Position numbers and translations under genes: made by a program
In this document: one piece after another, positions 23,036-35,050 of the stretch
Layout: the number at the start of each line of letters is the position of its first letter
Numbering within the stretch: position 1 is the stretch's first letter
DNA from: Symbiodinium natans
Taxonomy: Eukaryota > Sar > Dinophyceae > Suessiales > Symbiodiniaceae
Direction: 5' to 3'
Length of the DNA stretch: 64,000 nucleotides
Assembly: GCA_905221605.1 (NCBI GenBank)
Contig: CAJNDS010002514.1
Location: forward strand, 124,001-188,000
The notes under the pieces: model-generated
What the model saw: only the letters and a program-made list of their open reading frames with translations
Told to the model about the DNA's origin: nothing
The model's database searches: none

Positions 23036-24710
23036 TCACAGCACCGAGCTCCCGGCGAGTGGTCTTGGGCTCTTTTCGGAAAATATTTCTGACCTGCAAA
23101 GTACACATTTTTGCCATGGGCAAAGGCAAACCTTGACAGGCCCCGAGCAGAGTCCCCAGTGTCCCGGCGGTTGCTTGTGAGATCGTTTGATGGCAGCGTT
23201 TAGTGCCGAGTCTGCAGAAACTCTGGGTGCCGGGGCCCAGCCAAAAGACTTCATCGAGCGAAGGAGCCATTCTGACCTCAAGCGTTCAAGGTAGTGGCAC
23301 CTGGATGACACCCGATCTGACGCGTCTCCAGTGTCAAACTGGCAAGGCGAGGTCCATTTGCTGAGGCTTCTGCTGGTCCAAATTGTGATGAATCGCATCT
23401 GCGTCGGCCTGTCAGATGTCATCACACAACGGCGCGCGGTGGCACGGTCGCGTGCGACCTGGATCCGGTGCAGCTGCTCCGTCTGTTCCTGAGTGAGGAT
23501 GAACTGGCTAAACTTTACTTTGGCATGCAGCGGCCAGCAGATGCTAGGGACAGTTGAGTCGAAGCTACACATGCCAGAGGCCCTCCAAAGAACCCAGCAG
23601 ACCCGAATTCTTCAGTGACAACGTGATTCTCCCACGACTCATCCACTTGTGCAGCTGCTCAGGGCCAAACATGGAGCGTTGTTAAAACCCCTGCCACCAC
23701 TTCTTTGCGAAAAACAGACCCGCCACATTTGCGACGCTTGTGCAACACGTCGGGATGACGAGTTGATGTGTCATCAGCATCTGCCAGGGATCTGACCTCG
23801 TCTTAATCACAAACGATGAAATCTACAGGGGTGCGCCAACTTCTGCTGTTTTGCTCACAGCCCCGTGACTGCCAGCTGCCCTTGAACGAGCCCCTGCCCA
23901 CAGGTTTCAGATCCAGGCGGTGCTGGCTAGCAACTCGGCTTCAGTGCCTCGGGAGGTAGGCAGAGCCGGGCATAGTCGGACGACGTTCGGGAGCCGTAAA
24001 CAGAGTTGGCAACCAGCAACTAGAACTTGGCCATGAGCTACAAGCGAACAAAAATTGCACTAGTCACTTCATAAGCAAACGACAGGGCCCCCACGTCCAT
24101 CTGACGATTTCAAGGTTGAAGCCCTGTCGCCATAACTCATGCCTGGAAACATTTGAAAAATGCATCAAACTCCTCCCTTGCATTGTCTTCTCGAGAAGTG
24201 TAAAGAAAAAATGTCTCGAAGTATTCAAGTCCAAGCCAAAGCCTCTTCTCAAGGCGGCTCTGGAGGCCAAGCCCCAGTCCCTTCTTTGAATCACACTGCC
24301 GCACAGCAAGATGCCGCAAGCTGATCGATGAAAGTGCTCTCATTAAAGACTGGACAACTCCTTGACACAGCGCTCTAGCAGCAGCCGCTTTGGAACTCGA
24401 AGAGCATGAGTCGTCCCACGGTAGCTGGGTGCACGCTGCATGGCGGACTCCAGACACGCAGGCGCAGAGCTTAACAAGGCGCCGCGATATGAGCTTCAGC
24501 AAATGCAGTCAAAAGGGCTGCTGCTGCCAATGGCTCCAAAGCAAGAAATCATGCCCCGCATTCGGTGAGGTAGGAAGAGTATTCGGACAACAGTCTGAAC
24601 AAACTCCATCCCCATGACCGTCTCAAGCTTTGGGCTTCGCTTTTGGAGCCGTTGCAACAGAGATGGCCCGAAATCCTGCTCAGCAGCTCCGGGCTTTACG
24701 GCGCGAGGCG
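23036..24710 (-). CDS. Possible multi-exon gene, unrecognised product
   Basis: Minus-strand frames with codon-like, helix-forming sequence: 24585-24710 (FGPSLLQRLQKRSPKLETVM), 24085-24370 (LRHLAVRQCDSKKG, RLEKRLWLGLEYFETFFLYT, DNAREEFDAFFKCFQ) and 23160-23550 (FILTQEQTEQLHRIQVARDR). Splice junctions were not fixed and the three may not be one gene. 24.1-24.4 kb is the best supported. Confidence 0.4.
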
Positions 24711-24984
24711 GTGATATACTTTTCTCGATGGGCTTAGCAGAAACCCATGTGCGTATGCGTGTGGGCATGGGTGTGATGCATGCGCTTTGCACATGTGTCG
24801 CGCGTGTGGTGGTAACAATCAAACCACTAGTGGGTTGGGTCCGTGACCAAAGAACCTGGAAGATTCCTGCACCAACAAACACGCTCTTCAATGCTCGCGT
24901 CTACAACATGCTGCAAAGTCGGGGCTTTTCAACGACTTGGAGTCGGGAGTTCACACACACACAGCCATTATAGGCCCGCCCACC

Positions 24985-24988
<4 letters not shown>

Positions 24989-25027
<39 letters not shown>
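24989..25027. repeat. (CA)n microsatellite
   Basis: About 19 CA units. Confidence 0.97.
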
Positions 25028-25030
<3 letters not shown>

Positions 25031-25266
25031 CTTCGATCTAAGGTGCCGAAGTCTGACCATTTTTCACGCTTTTGCAAACGTAGTTGATTTGGGAGCAAAC
25101 GTAGTTGATTTTGAGACCACCTTGTCTTGTTGTTTCTTTAGCATGGCACAGTGGCATGGCAACAGGGAATTATGGTTGCCATGAAGAGCCAAGGCCTGAA
25201 AATCCGCAACGGCCACAGTCTGACCATACAATTGAATGCTTCAACCCGTTCCGGGACCTATGAGCT

Positions 25267-25518
25267 TTGAACATGACTTCCCTCCTCACCATCTCCCCCA
25301 GCCTTTCTCGAGTTCAAGTTCTGGTGGATCCAGATTTTCGATGGTGCTTGGGTCCCCTCAAATTAACTTGGGAGGGTGAACATCTCAAGGCGATTCTAGG
25401 CACAGGGGAGCTGTCACTGCAAGATGCGACATGGCACTGGCGCAAGGTCATTCGCAAGCTCCGGCATGGCAAGAGGTACAGAGAGTGGAGCTTTTTTCTC
25501 CCCTTAGAACCACCTTAA
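25267..25518 (+). CDS. Possible plus-strand exon, unrecognised
   Basis: From about 25300 the frame reads VQVLVDPDFRWCLGPLKLTW and DATWHWRKVIRKLRHGKRYR, ending at TAA in 25516-25518. Amino-acid usage looks more coding than the antisense, which has early stops. It would be an exception to the minus-strand bias. It could be a fragment of a mobile-element protein; no domain is recognised. The nearest C-terminal sequence has no paired upstream exon that I could find. Confidence 0.33.
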   Translation: MNMTSLLTISPSLSRVQVLVDPDFRWCLGPLKLTWEGEHLKAILGTGELSLQDATWHWRKVIRKLRHGKRYREWSFFLPLEPP

Positions 25519-26629
25519 TAAAAATAAAATGTTGAATATCCTCTTGGGTTTTATATAAACAAAAATTTTCATTAAAAAAAAAAAGATTCCCAAGGGGGAT
25601 ATAGGAGCATGCATGCGCATCACTCGTCGGCCCCTTTCAGGATTCGACCCAAACCGATGTGATGAGACATATACATGCACAGCGCTGCACATGCTACATC
25701 CACGGCAACATGGCCGGAACAAATGTGACGGCGACGAGTGATTTTGGCCGTTTGATGAAACATTGGAGCGAAAAAGTTCCGACAATGCTCCACTCATGTG
25801 TTTCCACCATAAGCACAATAACGAGGAGAATGAGACAGACAAGATCACACAAGTCTCACAATGCAGCGAACAAGAACGCGCAACCAAGAAGGAATGCGCC
25901 ATGTTTACATCGCCGCATCATCGAACATGGTGTGAGTGGATGTGGGGCGTGCGCAGGTGGCGTGCGCATGCACGTGCACGTTAAGAACTTCTAGCTGATT
26001 CTAGCTTGCACCGGTGGCATTTCACTGCCCCGAAGCACCGTCTTGAAACACCATGAAATTCAAAACAAAAAAGTTATAGGTACGCAAGCGCACCAGGCTC
26101 AGGTGATCAAAAGATCACAGAGCTGCGCTGACAAGCAAGCATCTGTACAAAAAGTTGGCTAAGTTGGCCAAACATGCGTGGCGACGTGCAGCTTTCCGAC
26201 CTTCTGCCAGGTAGCACTGTCGCTTTTCAAGGTCCACAAGGAGCAGTTGCACAGGTGCGTGCTGTAAACCTTGCCTGCACAGTCAAAGACTGAGCACCAC
26301 AACACCATGAGTCATTGCTCCCGTCAGCGGATGCATCACGGGCTCAGAGGCTCTTGTACCAGAATCTGGCCGGGGCAAGAGTACGGTCTAGACTGTCTAC
26401 ACGTGCCGTTGACGTGGTGCAACCACCATACCTGGATTTGGCTGTGTAGATCTACCTGTTTAAGAGAGGCGACGACCGAGCTAGTCTAATCTTGCGCGTG
26501 CTCAACTTCCCCAACCCTGGCTGCCTGGCTTAGCTCGCCGAAGTAAACTCTCCAAGCTTTCCTCAGGGCACGCCTGACAGGGGGACTTTGGCGTGTGATG
26601 CACAGCCTCGGACACCAAAGTCCTGCATA
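25519..26629. other. No gene seen
   Basis: Mixed sequence with a short A run at 25574-25584 and no splice-compatible exon chain on either strand. Confidence 0.4.
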
Positions 26630-26752
26630 AACTTACTGTTGGTTAGCAGGGCAAGTGGGAACAAGGTACCATCTAATATATAATCCCTTAAAGGGTATAT
26701 AGGGGGATATAGGGTACCTCATTCCCTCATTCCCTACTAACCAAGTGTAAGT
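26630..26752. mobile_element. Fold-back element with ACTTAC termini (MITE-like)
   Basis: Left arm ACTTACTGTTGGTTAGCAGG pairs with the complement of the right arm, ACTTACACTTGGTTAGTAGG; both arms continue through GGGAA and GGTACC to an AT-rich centre near 26690. About 60-nt arms at roughly 70% identity. No ORF. Confidence 0.65.
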
Positions 26753-26890
26753 CAAAAGTCAAAACTTTAGGCAAGATCCGATTCGACTAGGCAACTGCCT
26801 GCAAGCGTCAGGCTGAGTTGGGTCATTCAACTTCACCTTGAGCCAGGCCCTGGCAAGCAACCGGGAATGCTTCGACTCTGACACTGGCAT

Positions 26891-26958
26891 GCGTTTAGGG
26901 TTTAGGTTTCTTTTTGCCACCCGCCTAGCGGATGCAGGTTTAGGGTTTAGGGTTTAGC
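26891..26958. repeat. Telomere-type repeats around a TTTTTGCCACCCGCCTAGC core
   Basis: TTTAGGG units on both sides of TTCTTTTTGCCACCCGCCTA. The same arrangement recurs at 61776-61817 and, diverged, at 61909-61955. Confidence 0.8.
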
Positions 26959-27352
26959 TTACAGCTTCGCGTCATCAATAACTCCATCATCCATTGGTGC
27001 ATCTTGCAACGCTTGAGCTCGAAGAACCATCGGGCATGTTTCAAACAGTTCCTGGGGCCAGAAGTGCAAAGCCACGTGACGTTAGTTAGCAATCATATGT
27101 AACAATACAGTATCATGTGGCAATGGAATAATATAGTAATGATGTTGCAACAAGAAAGTATTCATACAGTATGCTATTATCATGTAATACCAATACAGAA
27201 ACGATATCTGAGCCACGGGCCGATAGCGACCGCGAGCCTTCAAATATCGACGAAACAAGACCACCTGGCATCTGGCGGGGAAAAACCCAGCTCACCGCCC
27301 GAGAGCTGTAGCACTTAAGACCGCTTTTTTCTCTCAGCCGCTCTTCTTCTCA

Positions 27353-30316
27353 TGAAAAATTCGTGCACTCTCTCAAGGGCAGCAGCGCCTTCAAGACGAA
27401 ATTCACCACCGTGAGCACCAGAACCAGCCACGTCATGCAGCGGCACCAAAGCCTCAGCATGAGGCACTCTAAGAGACTCAAACCCCGAGTGCGCTTCTGT
27501 TTGACACCGGAGATATTCTCTGGAGAGTCGGAGAGAGAAGCTGAGAGCTGCAGCAGCTTTGACAATTGTTTTTGAGCTTCCCACCAGCGTTCCCGGTCTT
27601 CGGGAATGGAGAAGTAAAAAAGGCCTGTCAGCACAGGCAGGTCTCGGCCTCCCCTGCTCAAGGTTGACAAGGGGCCTAACATACATCTTGAACAGCACGC
27701 ATTACATACTTGGGACATGTCTGCATGCAAGAGTTGGCACGAGGCGTGTGCCTATCTTGGCGCTCAATGTCCAACCTTGAGTGCCGAGTATTTCTGGGCA
27801 TTTACCGCCGCAGGGTAGAGACATGCAAGTTCTGCTGGTGACGTATCTCACTCTTCCACAGCAAACCGAAGAGACCTCAAATCAGCAAGGCAAGTCGCAC
27901 AGGCTGGCGATGAGGACGACATCCTCAAAACAAGGGAGAACTAGAGACTAACATCTTTGCTGGCAACTTCAAGTTCCCACTCGAACGAAAGCGGGAAGAA
28001 TGAGCTGACGGCTGCTATCAGAATGGGTACCTGAGACCTTGGTCCGTGTCTGCGTGACAGCGCTTGATGCGGCAGCCTTGCGATCTCCCATTCATACATC
28101 CATTGGTAGATTTACTTCAGTTTACTTCTGCATGTACATAGTTGTTTGCCAGGAGCAAGACACTATGCCGTGTAGGCTCTCGGTGGTGTACATGTCCTGA
28201 AGGGAGGCATCACATCCAAGGCAAATGCGCGAAATTCAAGCCAATGCTCAACTCCCTCTTTCAACTTGTCCCGTTTCTTTGGTTTCCTTGTTGGGGAAGC
28301 CCAGAATGAAGGAACGAGGCCCATACCTCAGCTGCCATCAGTGTTAACATGAAACTCGGCATCTAGAAACAACAGGGGTGGGGGGGGTTGGACCTGCTCG
28401 GGGTCTTTGGGAGGGTGGGGGGGGGAGGGGGGTGCGAAGAGCACAGGGGGTCCCGGCAGTACGTGTGTCATGAGCCGTGGTGTTATGGTGGCTGCGGGTA
28501 GGGAGACTTTGCAGTGCCGGGTTTGCGGTGTCACCCAAGCCGTTTGTTTTGGCCTGAGCCGCCTTGTGAGATGGGGGGCCGGGCTACGCTCGACGCCGTG
28601 CCGGTTGGCGACGGCGGTGCTACTCCACTGCCACGGACGACGATTGTTTTCTCGCGTGCTGTTTCATATGTCCGGACAGGCAAGACATCGTGGTTGCTGC
28701 GCAGCAACACCAACCAGCAGCAGCCATCCAAGCAACGGGCAGCTTCCCGCCGAATGCCGCGAATGGGTGGCACCTCCTTACAGGTGAGTCTTTGACATGG
28801 CAAAGGTATAACCGCATTACAGCCGCTGCAAGGATGCAAGAGGCTGAGAGATCAGCTTGTCAGGATGAAGCAGGGACACAACGTCTCGGACCATCCTCCC
28901 ACACGAGCGCCACAAAACACGACCCACAGGGTGACTGGACCCCACAGTCCTTGGGATCAAGAACATTTCCACCACTGTCAGGCTGATCATAAGATCCAGC
29001 CTGGCATGTGAGTCATATGCAAGGGCATCGAGAAGGACCATCACTGTATCCTGGTATCTACTGGTAACACACTTGCGGAGCCACGGAACCCGCCACACCT
29101 CACTCCAATGAACACACCCCGCCGCCTCCCAAATCCCACTGCAGAGCAAACGAAGCCCTATTAAGAACCCCAAACTCGTGCTCCGTCGCACGTCGGCCGG
29201 CAATCTAACCCCGTAAGCCTAAAACCCTCAGGGCAGGACAACCGTTTGGAGGACAATGCTTCCCATAATTGGAGCAACATGACAGAAAGAATTAGACCCA
29301 TCACTTGCACCCATGGCATGAGAAGATGACAGCAAGCGAGGCTATGCTGATGGCTGCTGCTGTCCCCTTGCCTGGCCTGGCAAAGAAACCAACCTTGGCC
29401 AGCAACCCCATCCATCCGATGTCTGGCTACAACTGGCAGCAGGAACATCAACCATTTCCACTCTGAGCCGCAGGCATTGGTCACATACTCGCCCTTCATG
29501 TTAAGATGTGTGAAGGCCACCCGGCACAGAGCAGCTTGCAGAGCTTCGCACTCGAATTGCCTACAAACTGCAGAAGCCTTGTCGTGCCAGTCAAGGATGA
29601 GCGCTCTTTGCGCGCGCCGATGGGCGATGTACACCTCATCTCATGCTACTCTCCCTCTTGCAAGCCTGGTCGAGCTTGCCAGCTGAGAGGTCTGCCCAAA
29701 GGCACCGGGAAATGATGAACAGCCCCAGGATGTAGGTATCAAAGCTGCTTGCCAAGGCCTGCCAACAGCATGCGCATGCAAGCGCCTGTTTGTTTTGCAG
29801 CTTCGGACATTCACCAGATGGCTGTTGTCAAGGCACCTTTGTAGACACAATTTCGGACAACAAGTTCAGCATTGCAATGTTGTAGAACCTGGGCGTCAGC
29901 ATTTGCACTGTCTTTCATGGCTTGAACAATGCTACCCAAGGTCCCTGCGCAGTGCATGACGAGCGTGCGAGAACCTCGCACAGCCTGAGAGTAGCTGGGA
30001 GTAGCAGATGAATCAGAAAAAAGACCACCAACCATTCGACTCATTCCGCATGGCGTTGAATGAAATCCTGAGAAAGCGGCTTCATGGAGAAGCTGCTTGT
30101 AGTTACTAGCCGGCCGTACCTGGGCACAATGCCGGCACGGTGCACTTACCAGACTCACTATAGACTCCCACTTTCGTTTCTGATCTCTGGGAGATATGCT
30201 GGATGTCGGCTCGTTTTGGCGGCTTTGTGAAACCTTTGTAAAACTCCATGGTGTCAAGCGTCGCCCTTGTAACCTTCGAACCAGACAATGGAGCGGAAGG
30301 ACAGGGGAGGTCGCCA
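27353..30316 (-). CDS. Probable multi-exon gene(s), C-terminal membrane anchor, unrecognised
   Basis: Exon-like minus-strand segments in order: 30150-30316 (DTMEFYKGFTKPPKRADIQH, ending at a consensus donor GTAAGTGC), about 29811-29999 (SRTLVMHCAGTLGSIVQAMK), about 29480-29636 (RAQRALILDWHDKASAVCRQ, preceded by GATGAG acceptor), about 28817-29110 (RYQDTVMVLLDALAYDSHAR and GRMVRDVVSLLHPDKLI) and 27353-27620 (PEDRERWWEAQKQLSKLLQL, then hydrophobic MTWLVLVLTVVNFVLKALLP, then LRECTNFS and stop). They share strand and spacing but junction phases were not resolved, so this may be one gene or two. The final hydrophobic stretch suggests a tail-anchored or C-terminally anchored membrane protein. No domain recognised. 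Confidence 0.48.
28377..28434. repeat. G-rich tract
   Basis: Runs of G broken by single bases in an inferred intron or downstream flank. Confidence 0.7.
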
Positions 30317-30836
30317 CTGGGTGAAAATAAGCCATAAATAAACAGGGCAGGAGAGTGGAAATCAGGAAAGGTAGCTGCCCGAGCTTGAGGTGGATTCTCA
30401 TCCTACGTGTGATTGAGGGGTAGCTGCTTGTTGCTTCTGCCGGGTTGGGGGTATCCCTCAATATCCCTCACGTCTGTGCCAGGATACCTACAGCATGATT
30501 TCGGGAAGTGCTGTGCTGGCTAGAGTCCCGCATCACCACAACAGGCAGCTTGGACCATGCCCTCTTCGGTGCATCCACACGCAATTTTTTCACATATTTT
30601 CATAGAACCTCATGCGCAACAGCTGTGGCACGACGATGCAGCCTGCATCTTTAACAGCACTGAACGCACTCGGCCACTCACAGCACGACGGCCGAGGCTG
30701 CGATTTGGCATGACAAGCACATGTGATCTTATCACTTCATCTTGTTTGGTGCCCAAACGCTTCGATCCGCATGCGCAGCATCACGTGCTCTTGACTCTTT
30801 TGGTACTCACAAGGTGAACAAGCACTGGGCATGAAC

Positions 30837-31040
30837 TTAAGGTGCGTGCATCCACTGCTCATTGGGGTCCACCGTCAAGCGTGCACGCTCTTCATCGGCC
30901 TTAGCGAAGACGCGGACCCTCAAGTCCTCAAGGTCTGAGGAGCAAACCAAGGATCGATACTCGCTTATTAAGTGTACCGTCTCAACGTCACCATAGTCAT
31001 GGACCAGGCTGCGGAGCGTTTCAATATCAGTGCGGCCCAC
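30837..31040 (-). CDS. Probable terminal exon, unrecognised
   Basis: Starts after a TAG acceptor at about 31041 and ends at TAA. It encodes RTDIETLRSLVHDYGDVETV, SDLEDLRVRVFAKADEERAR and a short tail. The sequence is strongly codon-like and charged. Upstream exons may include minus-strand frames at about 31540-31660 (PPHDVIAVFGASLADKHHPS) and 31203-31400, not joined here. Unknown function. Confidence 0.45.
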   Translation of the reverse strand: MGRTDIETLRSLVHDYGDVETVHLISEYRSLVCSSDLEDLRVRVFAKADEERARLTVDPNEQWMHAP

Positions 31041-33119
31041 CGACTATGATTCGGAAGAAGGGTTGGAAGAACAACGTGGAGCGGACTTGCACCCTAGCAC
31101 GCGGCCTTGCCGTCTGGTGGGTCAAGCGGCGAGTCCTTGGCGGCAGCCATAGCAAGCACCCTTAGTTCGAATGATTCTTATTCTTATCCAAAAAAGCTTC
31201 GGTTAACCTCCAAACATCTCGTCAACCACAGAGCCAACCTCCAACCTGCCCCATCGGCTGTGCAAGTCACACGCAAGGCAGAGAAAATGCACACCTGAGA
31301 TGCCAGCATATCGTATCTGGCCTTGTGCAGTGTACCAGAATTCGCAGCACACCTGCAAAAAGTAGCTCTGAGGAGTTGAACCGGCAGCGTTCCAGCGACG
31401 TCTCGGACAACACCAACTAAGCTCACCCATGGAATCGAAGAGGGACACGAATTTGGAGCACCTGTCTTCACCCTGTAGAACCCCAGAACCGAAAAGAAGC
31501 CCGAAACTATGACTCTGTGAAGCTCAAAAGCCTGGCAGCATAACTCCTCTAAATTTTCCCCGTGGCACCAGGATCCGAGATGGATGGTGCTTGTCAGCCA
31601 AGCTGGCGCCGAAAACCGCTATGACGTCATGAGGAGGTTGATGCAGCACTTCTTGACTTGATGACAATTCCATTTGTATCTGCAACTTGCATTGCTCGGT
31701 TGTAGACTTGTCACGTGTGCTGCATGCTGCAAGCTGCGCCACCTCGCCGTTCAACTGCACTCGGTGCCTATCAGCACTGTGCATCGTTTGGCCACATGGG
31801 CAAGCTGTGGGAGTAGGGTCGTGTCCTGGACAAACCCTGCGATGCAAAGCCGAGGAGCGTTTCCCGCTCCTGCTCTGCATGTCTGTGCGGGAGGGAACTC
31901 ACTCTGCCGCGCACCCTGCACCCCGTTCAGAAGAGTCAGTACCACTGTCACTTTCTGACGCAACTGTGACTAGTTTTTTGCCTCTGGGCGCAGGATGCGG
32001 ACAGGGCGAGGCCCTAAGCGGTGAAACATGCCGCGCGGGCTCCAAGCAGTCTCTGCATCTCTCTGTATGTAGCACACGCATACAATACCCCCCTCCCATC
32101 GGCTGTTAAAGAGAGATACAAAGAGAGCCAGAGAGAGATAGAGATGAGGGTTAGAGAGTTTGAGAGTTAGAGAGCTAAAGAGTCAGAGTGTTAGAGAGAG
32201 AGAGAGAGGGAGAGCGCGAGAGAAAGAAGGAGGGAGCGTGGACAACGTGCGCCCTTGCCCTCATCTAACCAGCATCTTTCGCAGGTTCCATCCGATAAAT
32301 ATGCCGCTCATCCAAGAGGCAGCCGCAATCATGCAAACCTTACGAGGCATGACGCACTCAGCACTCGCCAACTGCCCGTCACTTCGCACTCGCAGCCCAC
32401 CTATCATCCTTGCATGACCCCAAGACATCCAGGCTCATGGCCATTTTGATGGTTTTGTCATCCCAGTGCAGTGGACAGAGTCGATACAGCAAGGAATCGT
32501 CGAAGGAGTTCTTCTTCTGAACGCTTGCCTCAGCAACCGACTTCCCTGGGTCCGGTTGATAGCATGTACATCGGATAAGCCACGCAGGACTACCTCACAA
32601 TGCGACGGCAGGGTGCTACAAGGCTCTTTCCTGCCATGAATGCCCCACCAGAGCTGGTACCCAGAGCCGCTGGCTCGGCCTTTTCTGCCGGCTTCTGGAT
32701 GCCCATGATTGCGGCCATCGGGCAAGTACCTTGGCGAGGAAGCAAGTTTACAAAAACGAATGACATGTCTATGTCTGCGATGCTGCAACATGGCTCTGTC
32801 CACACCTTCCCTCCTATAATTTCATGGACCTCACATGGAGACCAGGCCCTGAACAAAGAAACAGAGACTGAAGAGTCGGTGTGATCGTGAGTCGAGAGGG
32901 CGCAAAACACATCGTACCCCCAGTCTTCTGCGATCTTTACACAACACATACCCACGGTTCGTAACAAATCGTACCGCGTGTCTTCTCTGATCTACTTACT
33001 TCTCCAATAACTAAGGGCAAAAAAAGGTTAAACTTCAATATTCCTACTAAACAAGGAAACCCAAAAAGTAAAGTTCAACTAAAGGCGAAGTAAGTCTAAC
33101 ATTCACCCCTTAAGTATGG
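31041..33119. other. Weak exon-like ORFs and GA-rich sequence
   Basis: A few open frames on both strands at 31.2-32.9 kb; none could be placed in a spliced gene. 32110-32240 is GA-rich. A weak fold-back element (33000-33110) begins just inside the end of this stretch. Confidence 0.35.
33000..33110. mobile_element. Weak fold-back element with ACTTACTTC ends
   Basis: ACTTACTTC near 32993-33002 and its complement near 33090-33098 bound an A/T-rich segment with poor internal pairing. It shares the terminal ACTTAC with the element at 26630. Confidence 0.35.
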
Positions 33120-33240
33120 ATGTTGGCTCAAGATCCACCCCTCAAGCGTGGATGCTGGCCCAAGATCCACCCCTCGAGAGTGGATGTTGGCCCAACATCC
33201 ACCCCTCTGGTGTGGATGTTGGCCCAAGCCTGTGTTAAGA
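33117..33240. repeat. 32-nt tandem repeat, about four copies
   Basis: Unit CAAGATCCACCCCTCAAGCG followed by TGGATGCTGGCC; length is exactly 32 in the three full units. There are no unique spacers, so it is not a CRISPR array. Confidence 0.9.
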
Positions 33241-33269
33241 GAGAATGTGCCAGGGAGAAGAGATAGAGG

Positions 33270-33480
33270 CGCAGAGAATGCGAGAGAGAGAGAGAGAGAG
33301 AGACTGAAAGAGAGAATGAGAAAGCGAACGAGACAGAATGGGAAAGAGATAGAAAGGAAGAGAACGACAAGGAAAGGGAGAATGAGAGAAAGAGAGAGAA
33401 AGAGAGAGTGAATGAATCAGGGAGAGGAGAGATGAAAGCTAGACAAGAGATGAGAGACGAGAGAGAGAAAGCGAGACGGA
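33270..33480. repeat. (GA)n-rich tract
   Basis: GAGAGA runs mixed with AAAG and ACGA; no gene. Confidence 0.85.
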
Positions 33481-33577
33481 TAACACACTTCAGTTCGAAT
33501 CTCGTGTCGTGCCCTGCGTGTCTTTTGGTTGCCGTGTATGCAAGACGCATCTGCATTCGGGTTCGTGGCTCTTATCA

Positions 33578-33772
33578 GGTTTTTCTTTCTTCTTCTTCCT
33601 CTTTGTGTTCTTCTTCTTCTGCTTCTGCGTCTGCGTCTGCTTCTGCTTCTGCTTCTGCTTCTTCTTCTTCTTCTTCTTCTTCTTCTTCTTCTTCTTCTTC
33701 TTCTTCTTCTTCTTCTTCTTCTTCTTCTTCTTCTTCTTCTTCTTCTTCTTCTTCTTCTTTTTCTTCTTCCTC
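33578..33772. repeat. (TTC)n microsatellite
   Basis: About 190 nt of TTC with GCTTCT variants at the left; the long Ser, Phe, Leu and Arg ORFs here are artefacts. Confidence 0.95.
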
Positions 33773-35050
33773 TGCTGCCCACGTTGGGCCCCCGGGTGCG
33801 CGACCCGACCGCGACGGCCAAGTGGGTCCCTGTCTGCAGGAAACTCGCCTGGTACTCAGGATGAATCCGGTTGGTTGGGTCGCTGTCTCCTGTTGCCTAG
33901 AACCGGGCAGCGGGTGTGCGTTACTAGTGGTCCTCTTTCTTACTGTCTTCTCTCACGTTCTTTTCCTGCCTGCACGCCTGCCCCCCAGCTGAAGGGGGCC
34001 GCCACTGGGGGTGCGAGTTGCCGGGTTCGTCGACGTGAGAAGCAAGAGCGACAAGACTGCCACGATCACTCTCAGCCTCTCCCCATTGGCCGCTTTCAGG
34101 GGCCGCCGACGCATTTGTGTTGTGAAACTCCTGAAGCGAGCGTGGCTGTTCACAAGCTCCAAACCCTGCAAAAATCCAAGGTTTCCCGTGCTTCCAGCTC
34201 CTGGCCAGCTCCCCGGTAGGTGCAAAAAGCTGGCTGTCCACAGGCTTCGGATGCCGTAAAGCAGTGGGTTCGCCTCGCCCCCTTTGCAACTGAGATTTTC
34301 GCACGAAAGGTTCGGAAAGGATTCATATGGCGTCAGATGGGTTTCAAGCAATTTCTCTTCAAGACACAAATGTTCAAGCAAAGTTTGCGTGGGGTTGGCG
34401 ACGATGTTCGCATGATGCCCCCTTGGTGCTCCGCCCTCCCCAGGTCCTGTGGTTCCCCAGCCCGTCACCGCTTTCGGGCTGTGCTTAAGAGAACTTCATG
34501 CCATCAATTCTCCTGTTCCGTGCATTTTGCCGAGAAATCTATGCCCACACCCTCAACAACTTCAGGCTACTTGACACTGAAGCAAGATCGAGCTCTTGCT
34601 AAAGGATTTGCTCTGCACATCTGTTCTGGACCTCTCATAGCCTTTTGATCGCAGAACACCCGAGAACCTGAATATGTTTGACAGGCTGAGGCAACCTGGT
34701 CCATGACCACCAAAGTTCAATATATGCATATAACCCACTTGTTTCAAACACTCTCCTGCGAGTGACAGGATCACCCCACCCACGAATCTGAAAAACCATC
34801 ACACGTAATTTCCAACGCATCCAGGCCACCCTGCTTCCCCGAGATGGGGCATCGATCGCCTTCCGCATGCCCTCCCGCTGTGACCGCATTGGGGGCCTTC
34901 GCCTCCTCTTTGCCAGCCGGGCGCTTCCGCAAGCCCTCGGCCCCGGTGGCGTCGGCGGTGTCAGCCGCGCTGGTTAGCTGTCCTGCAGAGCCGGGACATC
35001 TTGAGTAGCATTAAGAACATAGCCAGGACCCAGAGCACTGGTGTAAGCAA
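33773..35050. other. Ambiguous exon-like sequence, both strands
   Basis: Open frames on both strands at 33.9-34.65 kb. On the minus strand 34770-34985 is open and high in GC3 (GLRKRPAGKEEAKAPNAVTA), without a methionine; it might be an exon. Nothing could be assigned. Confidence 0.3.

Noticed and set aside
33117-33134. ATGTTGGCTCAAG, close to the dinoflagellate spliced leader end ATTTTGGCTCAAG
   Set aside because: One mismatch in 13 nt, but it is simply the first unit of the 32-nt tandem repeat, whose other units have GGCCCAAG.
33117-33240. CRISPR-like direct repeats
   Set aside because: Units are contiguous without unique spacers and the genome is eukaryotic in style.
33510-33530. CAGTTCGAATCTCG as a tRNA T-loop
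   Set aside because: No cloverleaf arms or matching acceptor stem around it; no tRNA was found anywhere by eye.
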